61,884 bases of DNA, taken from Anaerotruncus sp. Lineage in GTDB: Bacteria; Bacillota; Clostridia; Oscillospirales; Ruminococcaceae. The stretch is taken from NCBI GenBank assembly GCA_021770005.1, contig JAETRV010000011.1, positions 1 to 61,884 of the forward strand. The letters are read 5' to 3'. Shown one piece after another: positions 42,242-50,225 of the stretch; the first letter of the stretch is position 1, and each line of letters starts with the position of its first letter. The notes below the pieces were generated by a model. It did not search any database, was not told where the DNA came from, and saw only the letters and a program-made list of their open reading frames with translations. The translations under genes and the position numbers were made by a program.

Positions 42242-42298
42242 GCAAAAGTTTCGTCCACCTTTTCAAAGGTGGCGGGGTCGAGGGGCGGAGCCCCCGTA
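42242..42298 (+). repeat. R1-related short module before the BMP fusion gene
   Basis: 'aaagtttcgtccaccttttc', AAAGGTGG, then 'tcgaggggcggagcccccgt'. It ends about 20 nt before the start codon of the next gene, so the repeat's hairpins lie in that gene's leader. Confidence 0.7.
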
Positions 42299-42319
42299 TG
42301 ATCTGAGGAGGGAATGCTT

Positions 42320-44278
42320 ATGGCATTGGAAGACTACAAAAAAGCCCTGCGTCTGGGACAAAAGGAATACCGGAGCTGTGTTTCGCGCGGGGTCTATCCT
42401 TACCCACAGGTTCTGGATGATATCCTTGTCAACGCACAGACACGAGGGGAGGTCAGCTTGGGACTGGTGGACCTGCCCACCGAGCGGATTTTCGGCACCA
42501 AAACCGCCGGACGCAAAACCGCTTTTGCACGCAACTTCATGCCCCTGCTCGAGGAGGACTCGGAGTTCGCCTCCAAATGGAGCACCCTCTGTGACGCCCA
42601 TCTGGAAGAGGGCATCCGTGACCCGATCAAGGCATACGAGTTTATGAACCGGTTTTACGTGCTCGAGGGGCATAAACGGGTAAGCGTGCTAAAATATTTC
42701 GACGCGGTGTCGATCCCCGCGGTTGTGACCCGTATCCTGCCCGCGCCCAACGATTCGGTCGAGAGCAAAATCTATTACGAGTTCCTGGAGTTCTACCACT
42801 ATACCGGCATCAATTACCTCTGGTTCAGCCGAGAGGGATGTTTCCAACAGCTGCTCGAGGCACTGGAACTGGATCCGGCGCATGTCTGGGATGAAACCGA
42901 AAAGCGGCAGTTCCGCTCGGCTTATATCAGCTTCTCCAAGGCGTACGAGGCGCATAATGGCAATCTGCTCCCCATCACCACTGGGGATGCGCTGCTCACC
43001 TATCTGGGAATTTATGGATATTCCGCCCTGCTGCAAAGCACACCGAACGAGCTGAAAGCCAACATTGCAAAGGTCTGGGATGAATTCCTCGTGCTGGAAA
43101 ACCAGGAGCCAGTTGATCTCTCGATGCAGCCCGCCGAGACGCCCCAAAAGAACCTGCTGCACAAACTGTTCCCCTCTACCGGGCAGACCCATCTCAAAAT
43201 TGCGTTTGTCCATGCCAAGAGCACCGACGATTCCGGCTGGACCTATAACCATGAAATGGGGCGGCTCCATCTGGAACATGCCTTCCCAGGACAGGTGGAG
43301 ACCTGCTGCTTTGACCGCGCAAACGACCTCGGCGCTGAAGAACGGATTGCCCAGGCGATCGACGCCGGAAGCCAGGTGATCTTTACCACCACGCCGCGCC
43401 TGATCGGCGCAACCTTAAAAGCGGCTGTCGAGCATCCGGAAATCCGGTTCCTCAACTGCTCGCTCACCTTTGCCCATCCTTCGATCCGCACCTACTATGG
43501 CCGGATGTACGAGGCAAAATTCCTCACCGGGGCAATCGCCGGCGCGCTCACCGAAAACGGGAAGATCGGTTATATTGCCGACTATCCAATCTACGGGATG
43601 GGGGCGAACATCAACGCGTTTGCGCTTGGCGCAAAGATGGTGAACCCGCGTGCCAAGGTCTATCTGGAATGGTCGACTGTCGAAGGGCGGGATGTTCAGC
43701 AGGCATTCCGGGAACAGGGGATTTCGATCATCTCCAATCAGGATATGATCCGTTCCCCGAACCCTTCCCGACAGTTTGGCCTATGCCATGTGGACGGCGA
43801 CAAGCTGACCAGCCTCGCGCTCCCGGTTTGGCAGTGGGGGGCCTTTTATGAGCGGATCGTCCGCAGCATACTCGATGGGTCGTGGAAGTCGGAGGCATCC
43901 CCAAACTCCACCCGCGCGATCAACTACTGGTGGGGGATGTCCGCCGGGGTAATCGACGTGTTCTACTCGCGCACCCTGCCGATCGGTACCTTGCGGCTGA
44001 TCGAGCTGCTCCGCCGGACGATCACTACCAGCGATTTCAACCCGTTTGCAGGGATACTCTATTCCCAGTCGGGCATGATACAAAAAGAGCCGAACAACTG
44101 TCTCGCCCCGGATGAGATCATCCGGATCGACTGGCTGGCCGACAACGTGGTCGGTTCGTTCCCCGATCTCGCATCGCTCACCCAATCGGCCCGCGATCTG
44201 GTCCAGATTCAGGGTGTGATCGGGAAGAATCCCCCAGCCGGTCAGAAAAACGGAAAGGAAGCGGGAGGGCAGCGATGA
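42320..44278 (+). CDS. ParB-like / BMP-family fusion, cytoplasmic
   Basis: 652 residues without a signal peptide. The N-terminal half (1-275) has a ParB/Srx-like piece (IKAYEFMNRFYVLEGHKRVS, near 110-130), which in ParB-type proteins handles nucleotides or DNA. The C-terminal half (about 288-610) is a BMP/Med periplasmic-binding fold (LKIAFVHAKSTDDSGWTYNH; RTYYGRMYEAKFLTGAIAGA; GKIGYIADYPIYGMGANINA; WWGMSAGVIDVFYS), which in secreted relatives binds nucleosides. Lacking an export signal, it is more likely a ligand sensor or enzyme in the cytosol. The ATG at 42320 follows GAGGAGGG. It overlaps the phosphoesterase gene by four bases. Confidence 0.8.
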   Translation: MALEDYKKALRLGQKEYRSCVSRGVYPYPQVLDDILVNAQTRGEVSLGLVDLPTERIFGTKTAGRKTAFARNFMPLLEEDSEFASKWSTLCDAHLEEGIRDPIKAYEFMNRFYVLEGHKRVSVLKYFDAVSIPAVVTRILPAPNDSVESKIYYEFLEFYHYTGINYLWFSREGCFQQLLEALELDPAHVWDETEKRQFRSAYISFSKAYEAHNGNLLPITTGDALLTYLGIYGYSALLQSTPNELKANIAKVWDEFLVLENQEPVDLSMQPAETPQKNLLHKLFPSTGQTHLKIAFVHAKSTDDSGWTYNHEMGRLHLEHAFPGQVETCCFDRANDLGAEERIAQAIDAGSQVIFTTTPRLIGATLKAAVEHPEIRFLNCSLTFAHPSIRTYYGRMYEAKFLTGAIAGALTENGKIGYIADYPIYGMGANINAFALGAKMVNPRAKVYLEWSTVEGRDVQQAFREQGISIISNQDMIRSPNPSRQFGLCHVDGDKLTSLALPVWQWGAFYERIVRSILDGSWKSEASPNSTRAINYWWGMSAGVIDVFYSRTLPIGTLRLIELLRRTITTSDFNPFAGILYSQSGMIQKEPNNCLAPDEIIRIDWLADNVVGSFPDLASLTQSARDLVQIQGVIGKNPPAGQKNGKEAGGQR

Positions 44279-44865
44279 ACATCCTCGCGATTGCCGACCA
44301 GGAAAGCCGGTCGCTCTGGGATTACTACGAGCCGGGCAAGCTCGAAGGGGTGGACCTGATCCTCTCCTGCGGCGATCTCAGCCCCAAATACCTGCTTTTT
44401 CTCGGGACGTTCTCCCCCGCGCCGATCCTCTATGTCCACGGCAACCACGACGATTGCTATGCTGCCGAACCGCCGGTCAACTGCATCTGCGTCGAGGACC
44501 GGCTCTATGTCCATAAGGGGGTGCGCATCCTCGGCTTGGGCGGGTCCATGCGGTATAAGCCGGGGACCCACCAATATACCCAGCGTCAGATGGATTGGCG
44601 GGTGCGCAAACTCTGGTTCCAGCTACAGCGGTACGGCGGGTTTGATATCCTTTTGACCCATTCCCCCGCCTATCAGCTCGGGGACGGGCAGGACCTGCCG
44701 CATACCGGGTTCCGGGCGTTCAACGCCCTGCTTGAGCGGTACAACCCCCGCTATTTCGTGCATGGCCACACCCATATGACCTATGGGCGCAGCTACCAGC
44801 GGCGTTCCTCCTACCGGGACACCCAGATTATCAACGCGTTTGAGCGGTACCGATTTGAATATTGA
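44275..44865 (+). CDS. Calcineurin-like metallophosphoesterase
   Basis: 196 residues. Metal-binding motifs: an Asp near the N-terminus (LAIADQES; D-x-H is altered to D-x-E), LSCGDLSPKYL (GD, near 32), YVHGNHDD (GNHD, near 58) and HGHTHMTYG (GHTH, near 162), with LLTHSPAYQLGDG between. The family hydrolyses phosphomono- or diesters. The ATG overlaps the end of the BMP fusion gene (ATGA), so the two products are probably made together and may share a nucleotide-type substrate. Confidence 0.88.
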   Translation: MNILAIADQESRSLWDYYEPGKLEGVDLILSCGDLSPKYLLFLGTFSPAPILYVHGNHDDCYAAEPPVNCICVEDRLYVHKGVRILGLGGSMRYKPGTHQYTQRQMDWRVRKLWFQLQRYGGFDILLTHSPAYQLGDGQDLPHTGFRAFNALLERYNPRYFVHGHTHMTYGRSYQRRSSYRDTQIINAFERYRFEY

Positions 44866-44899
44866 ACCATCCGCTGCGGCGAGGTGTGGTTCCAAATAA

Positions 44900-44935
44900 C
44901 ATCGCCCTGCCGGTTATCATACCGGCAGGGCGATG
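44900..44935. terminator. Convergent terminator hairpin
   Basis: CATCGCCCTGCCGGT and ACCGGCAGGGCGATG, 15 perfect pairs around TATCAT. The flanks are only moderately T-rich. Serves the phosphoesterase gene (plus) and ilvE (minus). Confidence 0.75.
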
Positions 44936-44960
44936 GTCTATCTCTTATTCGATTCCGGGG

Positions 44961-46025
44961 TCAGCAGCAGGGGGTGATCCATCCGAACGGATCCGGGACC
45001 CGGCCCCACTGGATATCGGTAAGGGTGTCGTAGAGCTTCTGGCTCAGCTCACCGATCTCGTTGTTATTGATAATGGTGATCGTATCCCCAACCTTCAGCT
45101 CACCGATCGGGCTGATGACCGCAGCCGTACCGGTGCCGAACGCCTCTTTGAGCGTGCCATTTTTCGCGGCGTTTTCCAGCTCCTCAACCGACAGTTTCCG
45201 CTCGGTCACATTCATGTTCCAGGATTTCAGCAGCTGGATGACCGACTTACGGGTGATGCCGGGCAGGATCGAGCCGTCCAGTTCGGGGGTGACGATCTCG
45301 TCGCCAATCTTGAAGAAGACGTTCATTGCGCCGACCTCTTCTACATATTTGCGCTCTACACCGTCAAGCCAGAGGACCTGGGAATAGCCCTGGCGCTCTG
45401 CCTCCTCCTGTGCAATCAGCGAAGCCGCATAGTTTCCGCCGGTCTTGCAGGCGCCCATGCCGCCCTTGGACGCGCGGACATATTGGGTTTCGACATAAAT
45501 TTTGACCGGGGCGAGGCCGCTTGCGTAGTAAGCGCCCGAGGGGGACAGGATGACGCAATAGAGGTAGTTCACCGACGGATGCACGCCGAGAACCTCCTGG
45601 TTCGCGATGACAAACGGACGGATATAGAGCGAGGCGGGCGAATCGGGCACCCAGTCCTTATCGATCTCCACCAGCTTTTTCAGCCCTTCGAGCAGAAGCG
45701 CTTCGTCGAGCTTCGGGATTACCAGCCGCTCGCACGAACTGTTCAGGCGTTTGAAGTTCTCCTCCGGGCGGAAGAACTGGATTTTCCCATCCGCGGTGCG
45801 GTATGCTTTCATCCCCTCAAAGATCTCCTGCGCGTAGTGGAAGCAGGAGCTGGAAGGATCCATCGGGATCGGGCCATAGGGGACAATCCGCGGGTTGTGC
45901 CAACCCTTTTCCGCCTCGTAGTTCATCAGGAACATGTGGTCGGTAAAGTTATGGCCAAACTTGAGTTTGTCCTGTGCGGGCTTTTGCTTGGGTGCGGTGG
46001 TCAAGGTCACTTGAATATCCATCAT
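44961..46025 (-). CDS. ilvE: Branched-chain amino acid aminotransferase IlvE
   Basis: 354 residues, class IV PLP aminotransferase. It exchanges amino groups between glutamate and the branched-chain 2-oxo acids, the last step of valine, leucine and isoleucine synthesis. Seen: HYAQEIFEGMKAYRTADGKI, the segment before the PLP Lys (RASKGGMGACKTGGNYAASL, near 190-210), LWLDGVERKYVEEVGAMNVF and GTGTAAVISPIGEL. These match the eukaryote-like/BcaT long form. The start is read at the ATG-ATG pair about ten nt after AGGA. Confidence 0.95.
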   Translation of the reverse strand: MMDIQVTLTTAPKQKPAQDKLKFGHNFTDHMFLMNYEAEKGWHNPRIVPYGPIPMDPSSSCFHYAQEIFEGMKAYRTADGKIQFFRPEENFKRLNSSCERLVIPKLDEALLLEGLKKLVEIDKDWVPDSPASLYIRPFVIANQEVLGVHPSVNYLYCVILSPSGAYYASGLAPVKIYVETQYVRASKGGMGACKTGGNYAASLIAQEEAERQGYSQVLWLDGVERKYVEEVGAMNVFFKIGDEIVTPELDGSILPGITRKSVIQLLKSWNMNVTERKLSVEELENAAKNGTLKEAFGTGTAAVISPIGELKVGDTITIINNNEIGELSQKLYDTLTDIQWGRVPDPFGWITPCC

Positions 46026-46248
46026 ATACAACACATCCTGTCTCAAAAGTTTTCCTGCATAATCATACAGCGATACTTTTTATATTCTAGCACGTTCCCA
46101 TGCGGTTCGCAAGGGGAATTCTCCGGCACCCCTATCCAAGATGTGTGTTGCCGGTTGAAACCCCGGCAATTCCGCGAAAATGAGTTGAGAGGAAGCCTGT
46201 ACCATGTTATAATCAGAGCGACAAATCGAGAGTTGTGGAGGCATATCA

Positions 46249-46758
46249 ATGAGAACTGCTTATGAAAGGTATCTGGCACTGCCCATAGACAAGGGACTTT
46301 TTTGCTTGGAGCATGGGGATATGACAGTCCCGTACTTTTGCTATCCAGCCAATGCGGAGCCGATCGGATTTGAAGGGTGCATTTTGTATTGCTTTTTACC
46401 TGAATATGGAGAAATGGTATTTGCCTGCAATCCAGAAAGCTGTGTGGAGCAGAATGTATATCCGTTGGCGGCAAATTTTGAGGATTTCATTCGTCTCATT
46501 TTAGCCTGTGGCACCGCCAATCCAGTGGAGCAAATCGTTTGGATGGATCAGCGCAAATTTGAAGAACACATGGCAGAGGAAGAAGCGGCTTTGACAGAGG
46601 AGCAGAAAGCAGCGGCACAACAGCTTCAGCGCGAATTGGGTTTGTTCCCAATGGAAAACCCATTTGAATATGTCAAGGCAATTCAAAAAGGCTTTGATGG
46701 CAGGAAAATACAGTATCGTGATGAATATTATGAGGCGACGGGTTTAGGGGCTGTTTGA
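46249..46758 (+). CDS. Hypothetical protein whose end lies in an R3 repeat
   Basis: 169 residues, acidic and soluble. Starts MRTAYERYLALPIDKGLFCL; later NFEDFIRLILACGTANPVEQ and a Glu/Gln-rich helix EEEAALTEEQKAAAQQLQRE. The layout resembles immunity-like SUKH or related small proteins, but I cannot confirm this. RBS GGAGG. The final codons (GLGAV-stop) are supplied by an R3 repeat at 46743, so the original C-terminus may have been replaced. Base composition is lower in GC than in its neighbours. Confidence 0.75.
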   Translation: MRTAYERYLALPIDKGLFCLEHGDMTVPYFCYPANAEPIGFEGCILYCFLPEYGEMVFACNPESCVEQNVYPLAANFEDFIRLILACGTANPVEQIVWMDQRKFEEHMAEEEAALTEEQKAAAQQLQRELGLFPMENPFEYVKAIQKGFDGRKIQYRDEYYEATGLGAV

Positions 46759-46785
46759 AAAATCGAAATCACCGTCTTTTTCTAC
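46743..46785 (+). repeat. R3 repeat fragment
   Basis: 'ttaggggctgtttgaaaaat' and 'cgaaatcaccgtctttttct' match about two thirds of R3, lacking the far inverted end. It provides the stop codon of the gene before it. Confidence 0.65.
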
Positions 46786-46931
46786 AAAAAGCGGCATTCG
46801 CTGCCGGCAATATAAATCCTGAGCAGGGGGCTTTCCAGCTTTTTCTGGCCCGACTTTGGTTTCCAAGATTTTCTGGACTTTTGCGTACCTTTAGGAGTAT
46901 AATGAAAAAAATAGAAAAAGGGGGACGTCAA

Positions 46932-47768
46932 ATGAAGCATATCTTTTTGAACCTGAAGCGGTTCGACCTGCCCAAGGCATACGGTGGGGTCAACAGCCTT
47001 GCACCCTTGCAGGAGTGGGGCGGGCAGATCGTCCGGGAAACGCAGGCACAGCTCCAAAAGTATGACCCCGCCCAGGTCGAGTTTGTGATGTACCTGCCGG
47101 AAGCACATCTGCTCAACGCGGCAGCGGCGCGGTGTGAAAACAGCCCGGTCAAGCTGGGGAGCCAGAGCGTCTACCGCGAGGATGCCGCTGTGGGCGGCAA
47201 CTTTGGCGCGTTTACCAGCAACCGCCCGGCCGGGATTGTGAAAGCGCTCGGCTGCGAAAGCACGATCATCGGCCACTGCGAGGAACGGCGCGACAAGGCA
47301 GGGGTACTGGCGGAGGCCGGGGTCACCGACCCGGCGGCGGTCAACCGCCTGCTCAACCGGGAGGTCAAAGCGGCTGCGGCACGCGGGTTGCAGGTCCTCT
47401 ATTGCATTGGGGAGACCAGTGAAGAGCAGCCGAGTTGGCAGGAGGTGCTCCGCAGCCAGATCGAGATCGGGCTGGACGGGGTCGACCGGAGCGGCGCCGT
47501 GATCGCATATGAGCCGGTCTGGGCGATTGGGCCGGGCAAGACACCGCCTGACCGCGCCTACATCGAGATGGTCGCGCGGTATATTAAAGAGGTATCCGGC
47601 GGGATGGATGTCGTTTACGGCGGTGGGCTGAAGGTGGATAATGCCGAGATGCTCGCTTCGATCCCGGAAGTGGACGGTGGACTGATTGCCTTAACCCGGT
47701 TTGCGGGAGAAATTGGCTTTTATCCGGACGAATATCTGGAAATTATCAAAACCTATCTCGGCTTTTGA
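46932..47768 (+). CDS. Divergent triosephosphate isomerase
   Basis: 278 residues with the TIM barrel landmarks: N-terminal Asn-x-Lys (LNLKRF, for the catalytic Lys), the catalytic His in IIGHCEERRD (near 117; the usual form is GHSERR), the catalytic Glu in AYEPVWAIGPGKTP (near 198) and the phosphate loop YGGGLKVDN (near 235). All three catalytic residues are present, but Ser next to the His is Cys and the N-terminus is unlike the common NWKMN. It is probably a second TIM-like enzyme. The ATG at 46932 follows GGGGGA. Confidence 0.85.
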   Translation: MKHIFLNLKRFDLPKAYGGVNSLAPLQEWGGQIVRETQAQLQKYDPAQVEFVMYLPEAHLLNAAAARCENSPVKLGSQSVYREDAAVGGNFGAFTSNRPAGIVKALGCESTIIGHCEERRDKAGVLAEAGVTDPAAVNRLLNREVKAAAARGLQVLYCIGETSEEQPSWQEVLRSQIEIGLDGVDRSGAVIAYEPVWAIGPGKTPPDRAYIEMVARYIKEVSGGMDVVYGGGLKVDNAEMLASIPEVDGGLIALTRFAGEIGFYPDEYLEIIKTYLGF

Positions 47769-47831
47769 GCATTTTATGCTTTTAAAAAAAGGCTGCGCCA
47801 GCTTCTATATTGATATAGGTATCCGAAAAGG

Positions 47832-47865
47832 CTGCCGGACATGCTGTCCGGCAGTTTCTTTTTTT
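47832..47865 (+). terminator. Terminator of the TIM-like gene
   Basis: CTGCCGGACA and TGTCCGGCAG around TGC, then TTTCTTTTTTT. The stretch after it (47866-48093) has no gene and turns very AT-rich towards the next promoter. Confidence 0.9.
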
Positions 47866-48093
47866 CCAGAGGGGGGGTAGGGGTATCTGAACTGGGAAAA
47901 AACAGGCCGGCATCCAGAAAACAGGAGGAATCTCCGCCCTTTTGCTATCGGCTGGAAGCATCGCTCCAAGCGTTTAGGAAACAATGCTGTATATCTTTAG
48001 AAATGATTCATTTTATCTAGTTTTCGATTTATTAAAATAAATTAAATTATGAATTTATCACAATAAAAATGACAATCTGGTAACAAAATCCTC

Positions 48094-48138
48094 TTGAAAA
48101 ATGCTTGGAACGCTAGTATACTAAGACACGTTCCAAGC
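48094..48138 (+). promoter_or_regulatory. Promoter and operator-like palindrome of surface protein gene
   Basis: TTGAAA (48094-48099), 17 nt, TATACT (48117-48122). GCTTGGAACG (48103-48112) and CGTTCCAAGC (48129-48138) are perfect inverted arms on both sides of the -10 box. A repressor bound here would cover the start of transcription. Confidence 0.75.
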
Positions 48139-48195
48139 GGCCCGGACAACGGGCGCTGCGGATCGAAACTTTTTCTTTCAGGAGGACCTTAAACC

Positions 48196-49455
48196 ATGAA
48201 AAAAGCGATTGCTATGCTGCTTGCAGTTTCTGCGACAATGTCTCTCGGCGTGACCGCCCTTGCGGAGGATGTGAACCTTCAGGATGTTGATAACTCCAGC
48301 TCCTCGGATGTTTCTTCTTCGGATGTCTCTTCGGACACCTCTTCCGACAACAGCTCTTCGGACGTCTCTTCGGAGGACACTTCTTCCGACAACAGCTCTT
48401 CGGATGTTTCTTCGGAGGATACCTCTTCGGACGATTCTTCCAGCTCTGAGGACGAGACCCCGGTGGGTGACCCCTCTGCCCTGATCCTGCATTCGGCTGA
48501 GGACGGCACTGTTCTGGGCGAAGACCTGCTCGAGCCCGGCAAGGAGTACCGCTTCCCGGCATATGTCGAGATCGGCGGCAAAAAAGTTGTGGTCAACGAT
48601 GACCTGCTCAAGGACTACAAGTTCAACTACACCCGTGTGACCGCTTCGGGCGTCAAGACCTTCAAGATCGAGGAGATCAAAGGGGTTTACTACCTGATCG
48701 TTGAGACCAAGGACACCACCCCGACCAAGCCGATCGACGTGAAATACAACGTCAAGCTGGTCCGCAAATCCAACAACATCTCGGTGTTCAGCCAGGAGGT
48801 CAAATTCTCCTATGGTTATGACGAGAGCAACGACGACTATATCAACGATCTGGACAAGGGCGACATCGTCGAGATCGACAACAACCGCCCGGTAATCACC
48901 AAGGAGCAGTTCAACAAAATTGCAAAACTCAACGATTATAAGAACGTCACCCTGGCGGGCGCCGGCTGGCAGTTCACCGTCAACGTGACCGACGAGACCA
49001 CCAAGAACATGGTCTTCACCAACGCTGGTGTCAAAGAGATCATGGCAAAATATCCGGATCAGGACTTCAAGTTCTTCCGGTTCGGCGGCAAGCCGTCCTT
49101 CAACTCGACCGGTAAGGTCGCGCTGGATGTCTCGGACATCGTGGACGACTATGAGAACCTCAACCTCTACCGCTATGCGAACGGCCGCGTCTACCAGCTG
49201 AACGCGTCCTACAATGCAGCGGATGAGACCCTGGAGTTCCGCACCAACAAGCTCGACACCTTCTTTGTCACCGACAAGGCGATCAAGGATGGCACTGTGA
49301 TCGACGAGAACATTGTCTCGGACGGCAACAGCGTCAACACCGACAAGAACAACCCGGGCACCGGTGCTGGTGACATGATCAACGCGGCTGTCATGGCGGG
49401 GATCGCTTCCCTCGCGGCTGCCGGCGCGATTGCGGCAAACAAAAAATCCAAATAA
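48196..49455 (+). CDS. Secreted Ser/Asp-rich surface protein with NPGTG-type end
   Basis: 419 residues. Signal peptide (1-23, MKKAIAMLLAVSATMSLGVT), then a Ser/Asp/Glu repeat segment (about 30-85; SSSDVSSEDTSSDNSSSDVS), a middle region of beta-type modules (SALILHSAEDGTVLGEDLLE; LDTFFVTDKAIKDG) and a C-terminus with NPGTG, a hydrophobic helix (INAAVMAGIASLAAAGAIAA) and NKKSK. That end looks like a variant sortase signal; NPxTG forms occur in related gut Clostridia. The Ser/Asp tract recalls staphylococcal Sdr stalks. RBS AGGAGG. Confidence 0.85.
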   Translation: MKKAIAMLLAVSATMSLGVTALAEDVNLQDVDNSSSSDVSSSDVSSDTSSDNSSSDVSSEDTSSDNSSSDVSSEDTSSDDSSSSEDETPVGDPSALILHSAEDGTVLGEDLLEPGKEYRFPAYVEIGGKKVVVNDDLLKDYKFNYTRVTASGVKTFKIEEIKGVYYLIVETKDTTPTKPIDVKYNVKLVRKSNNISVFSQEVKFSYGYDESNDDYINDLDKGDIVEIDNNRPVITKEQFNKIAKLNDYKNVTLAGAGWQFTVNVTDETTKNMVFTNAGVKEIMAKYPDQDFKFFRFGGKPSFNSTGKVALDVSDIVDDYENLNLYRYANGRVYQLNASYNAADETLEFRTNKLDTFFVTDKAIKDGTVIDENIVSDGNSVNTDKNNPGTGAGDMINAAVMAGIASLAAAGAIAANKKSK

Positions 49456-49478
49456 GCACCACTCTGTAGAAAAGAATT

Positions 49479-49508
49479 TGCCGCCCCAATCGGGGCGGCA
49501 TTTTTTTT
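49479..49508 (+). terminator. Terminator of the surface protein gene
   Basis: TGCCGCCCC and GGGGCGGCA pair around a 4-nt loop, then T8. Confidence 0.92.
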
Positions 49509-49540
49509 CTGTGACCTGCTCAATATTTTTTCTAGATGAA

Positions 49541-49587
49541 GTGAAACCCACAGACGGTCAAATATCTGTGGGTTTCACCGTTGTTTT
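49541..49587. terminator. Second terminator hairpin
   Basis: GTGAAACCCACAGA and TCTGTGGGTTTCAC, 14 perfect pairs with a 10-nt loop, then 'cgttgttttt'. It stands between converging genes. Confidence 0.75.
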
Positions 49588-49615
49588 TATTGTGCTTGCT
49601 GCGTCTGCCTGGAGT

Positions 49616-49909
49616 TCAGTCTCTCAGATCTTCCTCCCGCAACGTATAATTCGGAAATCTCGTATCTTGGTTTCTCAACATGGTTTGAGCAAAATCATGT
49701 ACCGCTTTGGGCGGGAGAGAAAGCCATTGGAGAAAATGTCCCTCATTCACTTTTATGTAAAGCTCCTGATCATACCGTTCGTTGTAGTCTTGGAGGATCT
49801 TTTCACACTCTCTTTTATTATGGAGCGCAAGCAGAAGGGCACCGGAATAAGCAAGAAACGCTGCCATGAGACAGGCAAGCAGAACTTTTAGAAATCTTTT
49901 TGTTTTCAT
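49616..49909 (-). CDS. Small membrane-anchored protein, 97 residues
   Basis: A basic start and one hydrophobic helix (KVLLACLMAAFLAYSGALLL, about 8-28) are followed by a charged outer domain (ECEKILQDYNERYDQELYIK; GHFLQWLSLPPKAVHDFAQT). No known domain. AGGAG lies about 13 nt before the ATG, farther than usual. Less GC-rich than neighbours. Confidence 0.65.
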   Translation of the reverse strand: MKTKRFLKVLLACLMAAFLAYSGALLLALHNKRECEKILQDYNERYDQELYIKVNEGHFLQWLSLPPKAVHDFAQTMLRNQDTRFPNYTLREEDLRD

Positions 49910-49944
49910 TTCGTTAAAAAATCTCCTGTTTTTATCGTATCGCT

Positions 49945-50135
49945 GAGAGCCTGTTCAAAATCTTTTGTAAGGGGCTTTTTCACTTGCAAAAAGCCCCCTC
50001 TTGCCGCTCTGCGGCAATTCACCCCCAAAAAGCGCTTCTCGGGATAAAGTGTTCCGCCGCGTGCGCGCGGCGGCGGGGGCTCCGCCCCTCGACCCCGCAA
50101 TTTTTCGAGAAAAATTGAGTAAAGCTTTCGATTTT
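49945..50135 (+). repeat. R1 intergenic repeat, most complete copy
   Basis: About 190 bp. 'gagcctgttcaaaatctttt', hairpin GGGGCTTTTT...AAAAAGCCCC (49973-49999), GCCGCTCTGCGGC, 'aattcacccccaaaaagcgc', GCCGCGTGCGCGCGGC, 'gggggctccgcccctcgacc', the hairpin AATTTTTCGAGAAAAATT and the end 'agtaaagctttcgatttt'. A useful reference for the family. A short R2 element abuts it. Confidence 0.88.
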
Positions 50136-50201
50136 AGAACCTGTATTCATAATCGGGAATGCCGGATGGTCAAGGTGCCAAACGGTTATGAATAGAGCTC
50201 T
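50136..50201 (+). repeat. R2 element, internally deleted 66-bp copy
   Basis: Begins AGAACCTGTATTCATAATCG and ends CGGTTATGAATAGAGCTCT; most of the interior found at 35488-35652 is missing. As in the other two copies, it joins R1 directly. Confidence 0.75.
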
Positions 50202-50225
50202 TAAACAGGGCCCTGAGAATAACGT

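Noticed and set aside
48178-49551. 457-residue minus-strand frame over the surface protein
   Set aside because: Shadow frame; the plus-strand gene has signal peptide, promoter and terminator.
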